Source of the DNA: Paramecium tetraurelia
Lineage: Eukaryota; Ciliophora; Oligohymenophorea; Peniculida; Parameciidae
Length of the DNA: 64,000 nucleotides
Reading direction: 5' to 3'
Assembly (NCBI RefSeq): GCF_000165425.1
Contig: NW_001799433.1
Location: forward strand, 321,181 to 385,180
Below, one piece after another: positions 36,018 through 47,054 of this stretch. The notes under the pieces are model-generated. The model was not told the origin of the DNA. It saw nothing but the letters and a program-made list of their open reading frames with translations, and made no database searches. The position numbers were made by a program, and so were the translations under genes. Each line of letters opens with the position of its first letter. Position 1 is the first letter of the stretch.

Positions 36018-36033
36018 ATTATTAATTTTATAT
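36018..36033. promoter_or_regulatory. 16-bp divergent intergenic region
   Basis: The start codons of NAD synthetase (minus, 36017) and diacylglycerol kinase (plus, 36034) are separated by 16 A/T-only bases. Either the promoters lie within the neighbouring coding regions or the two transcripts overlap. Confidence 0.6.
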
Positions 36034-37304
36034 ATGGAATTTGCTTTTTTTCTATTTGTAAATCCCACTTCTGGTGGAAATCGGGCAGGAGTGTATCTTT
36101 AATTGGATGCAGAAACAATTAAATTTAATCTTAATCAAAAACCGATCAATGTCTATTTCACAAGTCTGCTCCAACGAGACTAAGTAGAAATGAATCTAAA
36201 AAGAATTAAAGAATTCCTATAAAGAAATATGTAAGTCAGAGTAATTGTTTGTGGAGGTGATGGCACTGTTATGTGGGTAGTTGATGAAATGCATAAACAT
36301 AATGTTGATTTTGCTAGTTGTCCTATTGGCATAATTCCCTTTGGAACAGGAAATGATTTTTCAAGGGTCCTAGGTTGGGGCGGAGATACAGATGGAGACT
36401 TGGGGGCATGCTTGAGAAACTTCAAACAGCAAATATCATAATGGCTCAATGCCAAAATACATGATTTCGATCTATGGGAAATAAGTGTTACTGTAGATGC
36501 ATAAACTGGATCGTTTAAAAGAATTAAAAAATAAGGAGATCTATTCCAAAAAGAGGTTCTCTAAAAAGACAAAGATATCTTGAAATAACTCGATAAAAGA
36601 ATGTCAAATTATTTTTCCATTGGAGTAGATGCTCGTATTGGATTTGGATTTGATAAGAAGAGAACCTAATCTGCATGTTGCAATAAGTGTGTTTACTTCT
36701 GTGAGGGAATCAAAAAAATGTGTCTTAAGAATCCAACCACTAATTAAGTCATCTCTGGAATGCAAGTCTTAAAAGAATAAAATTTAACCATCGAACAAAT
36801 TACCAATGCTCCTACTGACGTATTATTTAAGACGAAAGGTCAAAATCAACCTGAAGATCAATAGCTTTTAAATGAATCCAAATTTATACTAAGTGGAGAT
36901 CCAGTTACATTACTTTGTTTAAATATCCAATCATACTCTGGAGGAGCTGGAGCTATATGGGATAATTGCAGAGGAAAGGTTGCTGTCAAAGAAGGTACTC
37001 AGAAACTCTAAGATAAATTTGTCAATTAGGATTTCGGAGATGGAAAAATAGAGTTTGTAGGATTTAATTCCATGATAGGGATGGCTAATGAAAGGTTAGT
37101 TATTTTGTTTTTATTTGTAGGTTTATTCATGGAAATGCAGTTCGGATTGCTTAGGGAGAAGGACCATTTTTGATCTCGTTTAAAAAAAATGTCTCTCCTT
37201 ATTTCTAGGTGGATGGAGAATTTTATTAAGCTGTAAATCCAATCATGGCCTTATTAAAAAGATCTTCTATACGTATTAAAGTTTTAACGAAATCACAAAA
37301 TTGA
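36034..37304 (+). CDS. Diacylglycerol kinase
   Basis: 414 residues, one 26-nt intron (37095-37120, starts GTTAGT). The catalytic domain is at the N-terminus: [13 protein letters not shown], then [13 protein letters not shown] and the nucleotide-binding [16 protein letters not shown]. The accessory domain (~190-400) has [14 protein letters not shown] and [15 protein letters not shown]. It phosphorylates diacylglycerol to phosphatidic acid, tuning lipid signalling. No C1 zinc finger, EF hand or membrane helix is present, so this is the minimal core form with catalytic and accessory domains only. The protein starts about eight residues before the first conserved strand, which supports this start. 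Confidence 0.95.
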
Positions 37305-37725
37305 TTATTATTATATAAAACTATGATTCCTAAATAATTCATTAGAATCAAACTTGCAAACAATTTTATTTTATCAATTTCTTGTAATGATTCGTTATAT
37401 GTTGTCCAGTAAGGCTAATTTTAATTTTGATTGCCATACTTATATTTTGAAATCTCTAAACAAATAATTGTTAATTTGAAATGTCTATTTTAGAAATTCA
37501 TATTTCATATAACTTTTCTTGTGAAAATATAAATTGAAAGAAAATTTATTTAAATTTAGAAAAGTGTAAAGTCTAATCTATAATTTGATTAAATTTTGTT
37601 GTAACGACTGCTTATCGAATGATTAGTTTAATATTCCTATTCAGTTTCATCAACTGTAATTTACTTAATCATATATATAGAGAATGAAGAAATTAAACAA
37701 ATATAATGATTTTTATTATATTATT
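37305..37725. other. Intergenic between convergent genes
   Basis: About 420 AT-rich bp, presumably 3' UTRs. Plus-strand frames just beyond 37684 are antisense shadows of the kinase tail. Confidence 0.5.
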
Positions 37726-39369
37726 TCATTTCTTCCATCCTTGCCCTTAGTTTACTGTTGTAAATCTTTATTTTTAAGTTTAAGGATTTATTTATTAAGA
37801 ATTAGGTTAGAGCTAAATAGGTTGAGGAGGATTTGGCTAACCTTAAATTGTTACAGCTGGGTTATATGCCATTTTGAATTGGAATTATTATGGAGGTTAG
37901 ACTTATTGTGCAAACTATGGTAATTATCCTAATTATGATTGTTGTTAGGGCTAATATTATTGCTATTACTATTATTATTATTATAATATTAATTATTATT
38001 ACCATTAGTATTATTACTATTATTATTACTATTTTTATTATTATTATTATTACTATTATTATTATTATTATTATTAAAATTATTATTATTAAAATTATTA
38101 TTATTATTAAAATTATTATTACTATTAATATTATTATTACTATTATTATTATTAGTATTATTATCCACTTGTGACAGATTAAAATCTAGGATTTGTATTT
38201 TGATTTTATTGCAAATTTGGAAAATTATTTGGAAAAACTGATGGTTATTGTGGAAAAACTTAATTTGCTTAAAATTTGTTTTTTTAATTATTTTAATTGG
38301 CCTAGTTTTGTTGTCCTATTGGGAATGGAAATACCTACTATTAAAGATTCCCATTGTATTAATTTTATAGCTATGGCTATGCGTTAGCTTAGGGTTATTT
38401 TTGTTGTGGATTATTGAATTATTGCTTGAATTATTATGATGGTGGAAATTAACCTTTCTATTATTTTTGTTTTTAATCAAAATATGATGATAAGTCTTGC
38501 CATGTTAATCTATTTTTTGGGTCCCAAGTAATCATTTTATCCAATAATTCTATAATCTCTTTATCTATTTCTTTTTTCTACAAAACATCTTCATATAATT
38601 TAGAGAAATTGGTATCCTTGAGCTTTTCTATTTATCTATGTTTAAATTATCTTTCTAAGATTGCCAATTCAAATATGATTACTCCAAGCTATTAAATATT
38701 TTTTATTATACTGAAAAGATGTCACATTCATAATTGTAAGCATTTTTATCTTATTCATTCGAAATCTCTGGAGCACAATAATACTAAGTTCCAACTTTTT
38801 TTGTCATTTATCCACTTGATGATGGATCCATTACTTTACTCAAACCAAAATCAGCAATCTTAAAATAAGGTAAATCTTAATACTTTTATTTATAATTAAT
38901 TGTCAATCATATTATATAAAATGTTTTCAGGTTTTAGATCTCTATGAATAATATTTGCAGAAATCAATTAAAGATAACCCTAGGTTATTTTACTTACTAT
39001 ATAAAATATTTCATCCTTTGTAAATAATTTATTTTCTTCATTTTTTTTTCTTTTAATTAGCTATCTTAGACTTTAATCGCATCTTTCCATGAAAATATAG
39101 GCATGGTCATCTTCTACATCAGAATCATAAACTGCATAAATTTAAACCAAATTTTCATATTTTTTACCCACCATCATCTTACAAATATCGAATTCTGGCA
39201 CTTGAACTGTTTGTAGAAGATGCTCACCAAATTGTTTCTTTTTTTTCATTATTTTTACACAAACGCTTAACTATTAATTCTTTAATGATTTAGCTTTGTG
39301 TACTTTACCAAATTATCCTTCTCCTAAAGGATCTTCTTCCACAGAATATTCACCCTTAAACTTTGACAT
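37726..39369 (-). CDS. ULK/CAMK-like protein kinase with poly-Gln tail
   Basis: 531 residues; introns 38859-38883 (25) and 38689-38711 (23). The kinase domain (~1-285) shows LGEGQFGKVHKA, VCVKIMKK (ATP Lys), HRDLKPENIL, IADFGLSKV and GTQYYCAPE. The remaining ~245 residues are dominated by Gln with Asn, Pro and Phe. In the centre sit about 70 residues that are almost only Gln, punctuated by Phe and Tyr (37941-38163 on the DNA). A short basic end follows (TTVNQGQGWKK). The tail should be disordered and prone to condensation. Plus-strand reading gives only Ile/Val nonsense. Substrate unknown; the domain is closest to Unc-51-like kinases of ciliates. Confidence 0.88.
37941..38163 (-). repeat. Gln-rich low-complexity tract of TAA/TAG codons
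   Basis: On the minus strand this is mostly TAA with some TAG codons, interrupted by TTT (Phe), TAT or TAC (Tyr) and a few others. On the plus strand it appears as (ATT)n. It encodes the poly-Gln core of the kinase tail. Confidence 0.85.
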
Positions 39370-40326
39370 AATTGATAGAATTATAAATATAATAAAAATA
39401 TTCATTTCATATGAGTTGTAATTCCCTAATTAAACTTCATGGAATGAAGATTAATAGATGAATATCATCTAATTTCTAAGATAAAAATAACCTTTTAGAA
39501 TTAAGAAACAAGGAAAATATTAAATTATCATATTATATTATATTATATTGAAGAAACGACATGATGACACAAAATTTTAATTATTAGAAGCTTTCAAAAT
39601 ACTTAAAATGAAACCGTATGCTAAAATTAAACGCCTGAACGGGATGGTAAAAAAATATCTGATAAATATTATAATCATGTTTGATTCTAGGGTTGATAAG
39701 GATAAAGTTCATAATCAAACTATTATGATCTTTAAAATAGAGAATCTAATTTAATTAAGAATAAAAAAAATTTAGATTTTTTTCATGAGAAAAAGAATAG
39801 TTTGTGCTTTCATCTATTTTCGGAATATATAATTGGTATTTTTATTAACTACCCACCCTAATCAAGGAATGTAATAAATTAATTTTGACATACTGAATTA
39901 GAGAGAGCAATTATGTTTTATGATATTCAAACTTAATAAATATTTGATAGTCTAAATTTTTTTGATTATTTTAATTTTAATTTTATTGTTTCACTGATTC
40001 TAAATTTTATAGAGTTTGAACTTTTATCTTATAATTGTGTTGAAGTATAATTCATATTAAAATATAACTCAGTGTTATTGGTTGCATTTCTATAATTTCC
40101 AGAAAATTCTTAGAGAATTAATTTCTGAATCTATATAGATCCTAAATTATGAATAATTTCATAAATGGTAATTTAATTTTAAGGTGGAATTTATCGAAAA
40201 AAATATGATAGTAAGTTAAACGGTAATCCTTCGATTTTAATTATTGAAGATTTGGCAGTGAAAACTATGTATAAATTTTAAATAGAATATATTTTTTATA
40301 GATTTATTATAAATAAAAATTAAATA
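39370..40326. other. Divergent intergenic region, no gene seen
   Basis: About 960 bp between the kinase start (minus) and the leishmanolysin-like gene start (plus). It contains a short tattatattatatta run near 39530-39550. No coding frame is convincing. Confidence 0.5.
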
Positions 40327-42015
40327 ATGAGAACACTCTTATATTTAATCTTCTATTGTTCTTTAAACTTTGCCAAAGCGGAATAATAAAGCAATTTATC
40401 AAATTAAAATATGACTAATCTATAATGGTACCCTCTAAGGATTTACTTTCAAATTATAAAGTAAGTAGAATATAATGATAAATTGGTTGAATTGTTAAAA
40501 TAAGTATCTCTATATTTCGAGAAAACCCTTCTTGTAAGAAGGAACCCAGAAAAAATTGACGTGGAATCAATCGCTTCTAAAATGGCACTAGATTAATTAG
40601 ATGAGGAAGTCTTCAAGGAATAAACTAATGAATTTGATACTGTAAGATATCATTATTGATTCTAAGCTTGTTTTTGTAGGTACTAAGAATATGACAGATT
40701 ATAAAGCTACGTGTGATTCTATTCATTTTGATTCAATCACTAAAAGGCCAAATGTTTGCTAACTTTATTTAAAGAATGGATTATAATTTGCCACAACAGT
40801 TTTCAATCATTAGAAAATGCTTAAGACTCTGATACATGAAACTATTCATTGTTTGGGACTTGATAAAAATGTATTTTAACTATTCTACAATTCATCTACT
40901 GGAGAAGTTTATAAAAGTGTCGTCTCCAGTAATACAACAACAGAATTTCTAATATTAAGTAGATCAAAAGAATATTTAAAATTCTACTTTGATTGTGGAG
41001 ATATTTAAGGAATTTAGTTGGAAAATTAAGGATAAGAGGCAACTGCTGGGAAGCATTTTGAAAATGAAATATTTTTGAATGATTTAATGTAAGGAACTCA
41101 TTTTGACGATATTATGATAACAACATTGACCTTAATGTTTTTGTAAGATACAGGGTTCTATTAGCTAGCTGAACACAAAACTGATTAAATCTATTATGGA
41201 AAACATCAAGGATGTGATTTTTTATAAAGGAGATGTGATAATCATTAATTTACTGAATTTTGTTAAATTGAAAATCAAAAAGGTTGTTCATTTACTAATT
41301 CTGGGGTTGGGTCTTGTGAAAAGAGTAAACTAAGTGGAGAATGCAAAAATTTTTTGGTAATCGAAGATTATAACTGCAAAGATCCTAGTTAGATGAAACC
41401 AGGATAAAAAATAATACAACATTTTGGAGATGATAGTATTTGTGTTTAGGGTTCTCTATCTAAATAAAAGTATATATCTAATTTCAGTTGTTAAAAATTT
41501 CATTGTGATGTAGACAATAATATGATTATAACCGTTGGCGAATTAAGTGTAAATTGTTCATAATTTGATAAATTATATGATAATGCCTATTATGGAAACA
41601 TAACATGTCCCTCAAATTCTCAAACAATTTGCTAGAATGATAATTATTGTCCTAATCATTGTAATGAGAAGGGTGTATGTGTCAATAAGGAGGTATTAAC
41701 ATTCTCATTATCTAAGTGTATTTGCACAAATGGTTATTCTGGTAAAGATTGTAATATAAAATGTGACGGATATCGTTATTAAGGAGAGTGCTACGAGAAA
41801 TGCCCTTCAAATTTATACACTTACGAGTCGATAAAGTATTGTGTAGGCTGTCCAGGAGTATGTTATTTTGTTATTGTTAGAATTGCAAAGAATGTAGTTC
41901 CTTCAATCACTGTACATTATGTGATGATAACTATAAACTAGTATCAGGCTTTTGTGATTTTACATACAGTAATATCCTTATGCTAGTGATTTTGAATTTT
42001 TTTATACTTTAATGA
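40327..42015 (+). CDS. Leishmanolysin-like metallopeptidase (M8), secreted or GPI-anchored
   Basis: 546 residues; introns 40642-40666 (25) and 41858-41880 (23). A signal peptide (MRTLLYLIFYCSLNFAKA) is followed by an M8 peptidase domain with the zinc site LIHETIHCLGLD (HExxH). The distal His lies in AGKHFENE and a Met-turn candidate in DDIMITTL. Cysteine-rich EGF-like and furin-like modules fill the second half (CPNHCNEKGVCVN, CICTNGYSGKDC, CKECSSFNHCTLC). The chain ends in a hydrophobic tail (NILMLVILNFFILQ) with no basic residue after it, typical of a GPI-anchor signal. Ciliates carry many such surface proteases, used in digestion or turnover of surface antigens. Function here is inferred from the family. 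Confidence 0.93.
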
Positions 42016-42154
42016 TAGTTTATGAATTGATATTTCAAACTCAAATTTTATATATTCATTATGAAATTCTAACCTAATATTGATTTCGACTACTTATTTA
42101 TAATATAAATAATAATAATAAAATATTGAATTATATAAATTTATTAATAATATT

Positions 42155-43799
42155 TCATAAAAAGCAAACTAAAAATGATCCTATTAAACTGAAAATCCCA
42201 CTCATGAACATGCTCACTGAAATGTCATCAACACTAGAAAACAATAAAAAACCTAATGGGATAATGAAAAACATAAATGCTTAAGAAAAAAAGGTTGTTA
42301 AATTAAGCATCTAAGGTAAGAGCCCCTTGATTGTATCCCTAACTTGCTAATCAAAATAATCAATGAATCCATACATCATCTTCTAATTGGTTTGCTAATT
42401 TATAGGGTAATTCACTCAAAACAGCTGTTTGCACTCCCCAAAATGGAAGAGTGATAAAAATTGAATAGAATTCATTAACTGACCAAGTATATAACAGAGA
42501 TGCCCCAGCCAAGGCATTCACGATCATATAAATTGTGTTTGTGTAACGATTTCCCAATTGTTTTAAGAACAAAGTTGTTAAGAGATGAAGTATCGCACTC
42601 ATACACAATGCCAAAGCCCCTCTGTATAATATTGAAACAATACCCCAGCTAATTCCTATGTCAAATACTATATTCCTTATAGCTTCATTATACTATTGAG
42701 GACCCTCTTCCAACATGGTTATGCCTGACCATAGAGTTGCGTAGACTGATACAAACAATTGGGATCCACAAGTAAAAAAATGGGATAACAAAAATATCTT
42801 CATATTCTAGGGCAATTGACTTAGTAATATTATCAAGATATTTACAAAAGAAATGTTATTCCGGGCAAAAATGAATTGATGCTAAATCTCATCTTGTGCT
42901 ATGATTAGACTAAATCCAATCCTTTGCGTGGGAATGATATTAGAACCATTCCAAATCCAATCAATATCATTATCAATCCTACTAGATATGCGAATGATAA
43001 GTTCTCTATGAAATTATCAAAGTTCAAATATATAAAATTGAATGCCAAGACACTCGAAACTAAGAATCCTGTAAATTTACCAAATGAATCTACAAATGTT
43101 CGGTAGGACTACACTTTTTACTGTTGCTTTGGATTTACGTAATCTTCTAACAGAGCCGAACAAGCAAACTATTTATACAAATGGAACACATACTCCCAGC
43201 ATCTCTAAGCCCACATCCATCACTGTGAAACTTATGATTGAAATTATAAGAACTGATGTTTTTTTATTTATTGAATCCACATACAATGATCTAAATATAC
43301 ATAGACTTTACTTTGTATCAGCTAACAGTCCTATTCCCATTATGGAAACTATGATGAAATAAATCATTGCGTTTTTTAATTAATGTGATTTGCTTTCGCT
43401 GTAGTATCGAATAAAAGGATAGATTAATAAATTAATTACAGGAGGAAACAACCAACTGGAATATTGTTGTAATTTATTACATTGAAGAGTCCAAAAGTTC
43501 TGGAGTGTCCAATTTCAAAAACAATGGAGAAATAAAAACCATCTCAATTGCAAACCCTCACTATACGTGTATAAAATACCATACTCAACTGCAAATGTTA
43601 AAACTACTAAAGCCAATATCTGTGATTATGTTAAATAATGAATTTTCTTATTTTTTAATTTGAATGCTTTCGTTGGCTTTGAATTGAATTTCCCATTGAA
43701 TTTATAATTCTTTATTTCTGTTACTTCTTTCCTTTTGCTCATCAAATACTCATTATAATGATCAATCGCTTCATCTTCATACATAATGAGTGAACTCAT
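42155..43799 (-). CDS. SLC45/GPH-type sugar transporter-like membrane protein
   Basis: 505 residues; introns 43500-43522 (23), 43456-43480 (25), 43169-43193 (25), 42820-42845 (26) and 42347-42374 (28). About ten to twelve hydrophobic helices are seen. The first, LTFAVEYGILYTYSEGL, and the next, SSIWLFPPVINLLIYPFI, follow the spacing of SLC45 and sucrose carriers (glutamate in helix 1, W..pP before helix 2). SALLEDYV before helix 5 matches the family's R-A-L-L-x-D region. Family members co-transport sugars with protons. The first ~55 residues are cytosolic and basic. Ten exon joins depend on homology, so minor junction errors are possible. A vacuolar or plasma-membrane location cannot be told. 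Confidence 0.8.
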
Positions 43800-44159
43800 A
43801 TATTATTTATAAAATAAAAACGATAAATAATAACTTTATATTCTCAAGAAGAAAACTAATTCCCTTTCCTTCAAATCCCTCAATGAATCCATTTAAAACT
43901 CCTTGATTTATCGATATCATGTATACCCAAATTAAATCTTCACCTCCAGTTGTTTGAACACCTTGTTACAATACTATTTTTAGATTTTACTTATTATTTA
44001 AGCAGATTAATAAATAATTATTCATTATGATAAAGAACACTTTTATATAATTTAACTTTAAAAATGTCAGAATTTTACTTCCTCAAACATCTCAAATTTA
44101 ACATGAAAACTATATCAAATAATCAAATTTTATTTTAAGTCTGTAAAAAACCACTTAGA
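43800..44159. other. Intergenic, no gene seen
   Basis: About 360 AT-rich bp between the transporter start and the end of the next frame; nothing recognised. Confidence 0.5.
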
Positions 44160-44724
44160 TCATATTACTTATTATTTCTCACTCTTGTCCACAAATTCCT
44201 TTTTAATTTATATTTTACCCATGAGATTATTGATTTCATTTTGAAGTTCAAAAATTTTATTTAAAAATGATTATTTCTAAATAGTCTAAAAATATTTTTA
44301 ATCTTGAATTAGCTTGACTGAGAACTCAGAAAGAAGTCCCAATAAGATTGATTTTAAGTTTTAATTAGAGGAAGTTAATATGACATATAAATCAGAATTG
44401 AAAGGCTTACGTATAGTTTTTCATTTAGTATCATTTTCAGGTTTCTCTGTATTATTAGATGAAAGAGAGCATGAATATAATTTTACATTTCTTCCACTAT
44501 CTTCAATTTTCAAAAAACTCGGTCGATTCTATTATCTTTTGATTTTTCTAAGTAATATTTTTCTATTTTTAGTACTTTTTAATTTAGAAGCATAAAGAAC
44601 TAATATAATGTTATCTAATTGGAGATTCATAATCGCTTAATTCTGATTGAGGACATGAGACACTAGTTGGAAAGTAGTCATAAAAGTGCTCAGGCTCATG
44701 ATTTAGGAATGTTTCGTTGATCAT
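44160..44724 (-). pseudogene. Hypothetical protein frame of 178 codons broken by one TGA
   Basis: One 28-nt intron (44548-44575). From MINETFLNHEPEHFYDYF the frame runs to TGA at 44421-44423, giving 91 residues. The same frame continues clearly coding: KTIRKPFNSDLYVILTSS, then a Leu-rich stretch and a coiled coil (FELQNEINNLMGKIQIKK) to TGA at 44160-44162. Total length after intron removal is an exact multiple of 3. The interrupted codon follows Lys, and a TAA-to-TGA change (Gln to stop) would explain it. No intron can remove it. No family recognised. Either a shortened 91-residue protein is made, or the copy is damaged or misread. Confidence 0.5.
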
Positions 44725-44984
44725 TTTATTAATTTATTTTAATACAATAATCCAGAAATTCTGAAAATTTGTATTTATAGATTAATATAATTTTATATAT
44801 GATTATTTTTAGGATTGGTTTAATATGACATAATTGGATAATAAAAATATATTTTATCTAATTTCATAGGGGAATGGAAAGTATGGATAGAAAGATATAT
44901 GATTTTTAGTATAAATATATTTTTATAATGTTGGTCAAATGTTAACCAGCCTGATTTAAATATTTATTTATAATATAATTGTAT

Positions 44985-46083
44985 ATGAATTAAATAGTGT
45001 AAGCTAAACCAAAATTGTATGCGGATTATAATAAGAATCAACCGAAAGAGTATTGGGACTATGATAATTTTGAAAATGAATGGGGTGTAAGACTACTGTT
45101 AATGTTAGGATAATGATTAATATGAAATAATTAGAAAAATTGGAAGAGGAAAATACTCTGATGTTTATGAAGGGATCAGATACCCTTAAAATTAGAGAGT
45201 AGTAATAAAAGTGTTGAAGCCTGTGAAGAAAAGGAAAATAAAAAGAGAGACAAAGATTCTGCTTTCATTAAAAGGACATCCAAACATCATTGAGTTGAGT
45301 GACATCGTAAGAGACCCAGCATCTAAAACTCCTTGTTTGGTGTTTGATTACATTGATCATGTTGATTTTAGAAGCATCTTTCCAAAACTCACTGATATAG
45401 AAATTCGATTTTATCTATATGAATTAATGAAAGCTTTGGATTTTTGCCATTCTAGAGGAATCATGCATCGAGATGTTAAGCCTTAGAATATAATAGTGAA
45501 TCCTTAGAAAAAGTTATTGAAATTGCTTGATTTTGGTTTAGCAGAATATTATCACATGGGCCAAGATTATAACGTTAGAGTTGCATCTCGATATTTCAAA
45601 GGTCCTGAATTATTAGTTGATAATGTTTATTATGATTATTCATTGGATATTTGGAGTAGTGGAGCCATGCTTGCATCTATGGTAACTCTATTATATAAGA
45701 TTGTATTTTTAAGATTTTCAAGAAAGAGCCATTCTTTTAGGGAAATGACAATTACGACCAGTTAGTAGTCATAGCAAAAGTATTGGGGACTGAAGATTTA
45801 TTAGCATACGTTAAGAAGTACAGATTGAAATTAGATCCAGTATTTGACAATAAATTGGGAAAGTAAGTTATTAAAATTGATTTTAGTTATCCAAAAAGAG
45901 AATGGTCAAAGTTTATTAATCAAGAGAATAAGCATTTGTGCACAGAAGAGGCTATTGATTTATTATCCAAAATGTTGTTGTATGATCATGTAAAATAATT
46001 CACTAAAATAGGCATTAAGAATTACACCTAAAGAAGCCTTAGATCATCCATATTTCTTGCCTGTTAGAGATTAGAAAAAATGA
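44985..46083 (+). CDS. CSNK2A: Casein kinase 2 catalytic (alpha) subunit
   Basis: 332 residues; introns 45087-45108 (22), 45682-45713 (32), 45863-45886 (24) and 45990-46011 (22). CK2 signatures: [12 protein letters not shown], the basic cluster [11 protein letters not shown] used for substrate and beta-subunit contacts, [26 protein letters not shown] (activation segment plus p+1 loop) and [16 protein letters not shown]. The N-terminus ([20 protein letters not shown]) packs on the activation loop as in all CK2 alpha. CK2 is a constitutively active acidophilic Ser/Thr kinase. One oddity is that the magnesium-binding motif is DFG where CK2 alpha proteins normally have DWG. Confidence 0.96.
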
Positions 46084-46173
46084 AATTGGCTTTTTTAGTA
46101 TTATATTAAATTACATACAAATATAAATTTATAAACAATAATCAATCACTTATCTAGATGATTAAAATAACAA

Positions 46174-46970
46174 ATGAATCCTGAGTTAATATAGTTGGAA
46201 TACAATGATAGGAAAATTCCTACTAAATTTATAAGTGAAGAAAATATGGATGAAGACACTAGTATTTAAATAAAGATTTCATTAAATGTAATTATAGTTG
46301 TTATTTAATAATCAATAGAGTAAAAAAGCAATGATTTGATGGAATAATTAAGGTATTTCCAACTTCTGTTCAAAATATATTATCATTCAAAAACTTTATT
46401 TCATTCTTATAGATGTATAGACTCTGAAAATTTGTCATATCAATTTAAATTCGGATATGTTCTTGATATTAATCAGATAGTTACTTAATTTTTAATATCA
46501 TTACAATAATAATTTGTATAAACAATTGCTATATACAATACTTAGTAAACCTATTTAATTTTATGCTTTGGAAATATAAATCTATTAGAGTAATAATATT
46601 ATTGGATTCTATAAGTAATTATTGCATAAAAAATCATTAGAAGTATTAAGAGTGCAAAAGAGCTAAGGAAATAGTTTAGACTAATGCGATTTTATATAGT
46701 GAAATAATATCAAGTCAAGAAGAAGTTCTAAAAATTAAGGACTATTAAGAAGGAATTTATAATAGACTTTATTTTAAAGGTAATCAGTTGAATTGTTCTT
46801 TAGGTTATTATCATGAAATAACAAATAAACTCATTGATTAAAAAGTGAGTAAAATATTGATGATGTAAATTTCGAATGAGTACCAATTATTAAATTCAAT
46901 AAATGTAAATAATGATTTCAATGTGAATATTTAAAAGGAAAATTGTTTTGTCACACTTATTTTGACTTGA
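46174..46970 (+). CDS. Hypothetical protein
   Basis: 248 or 256 residues. Intron 46615-46640 (26 nt) is required to keep the frame. A second candidate, 46780-46803 (24 nt), is in frame with no stop, so it may or may not be spliced. A third in-frame GT...AG stretch near 46511-46540 is also possible. The protein starts MNPELIQLEYNDRKIP and is rich in Ile, Tyr, Gln and Asn. A helical centre (ECKRAKEIVQTNAILYSE) is followed by a beta-like C-terminus. No domain, signal peptide or transmembrane helix is recognised. It lies 90 bp downstream of CK2 alpha on the same strand. Confidence 0.6.
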
Positions 46971-47054
46971 TAAAGCGAAAGAAACAAATGATTTTATAGG
47001 ATAACTATAATTTGTTATGAATCAAATGAAAACGATAATATATTTTTATTAAAA

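Noticed and set aside
37890-38174. Plus-strand frame of Ile/Val/Thr repeats
   Set aside because: It is the antisense of the TAA/TAG poly-Gln tract of the minus-strand kinase.
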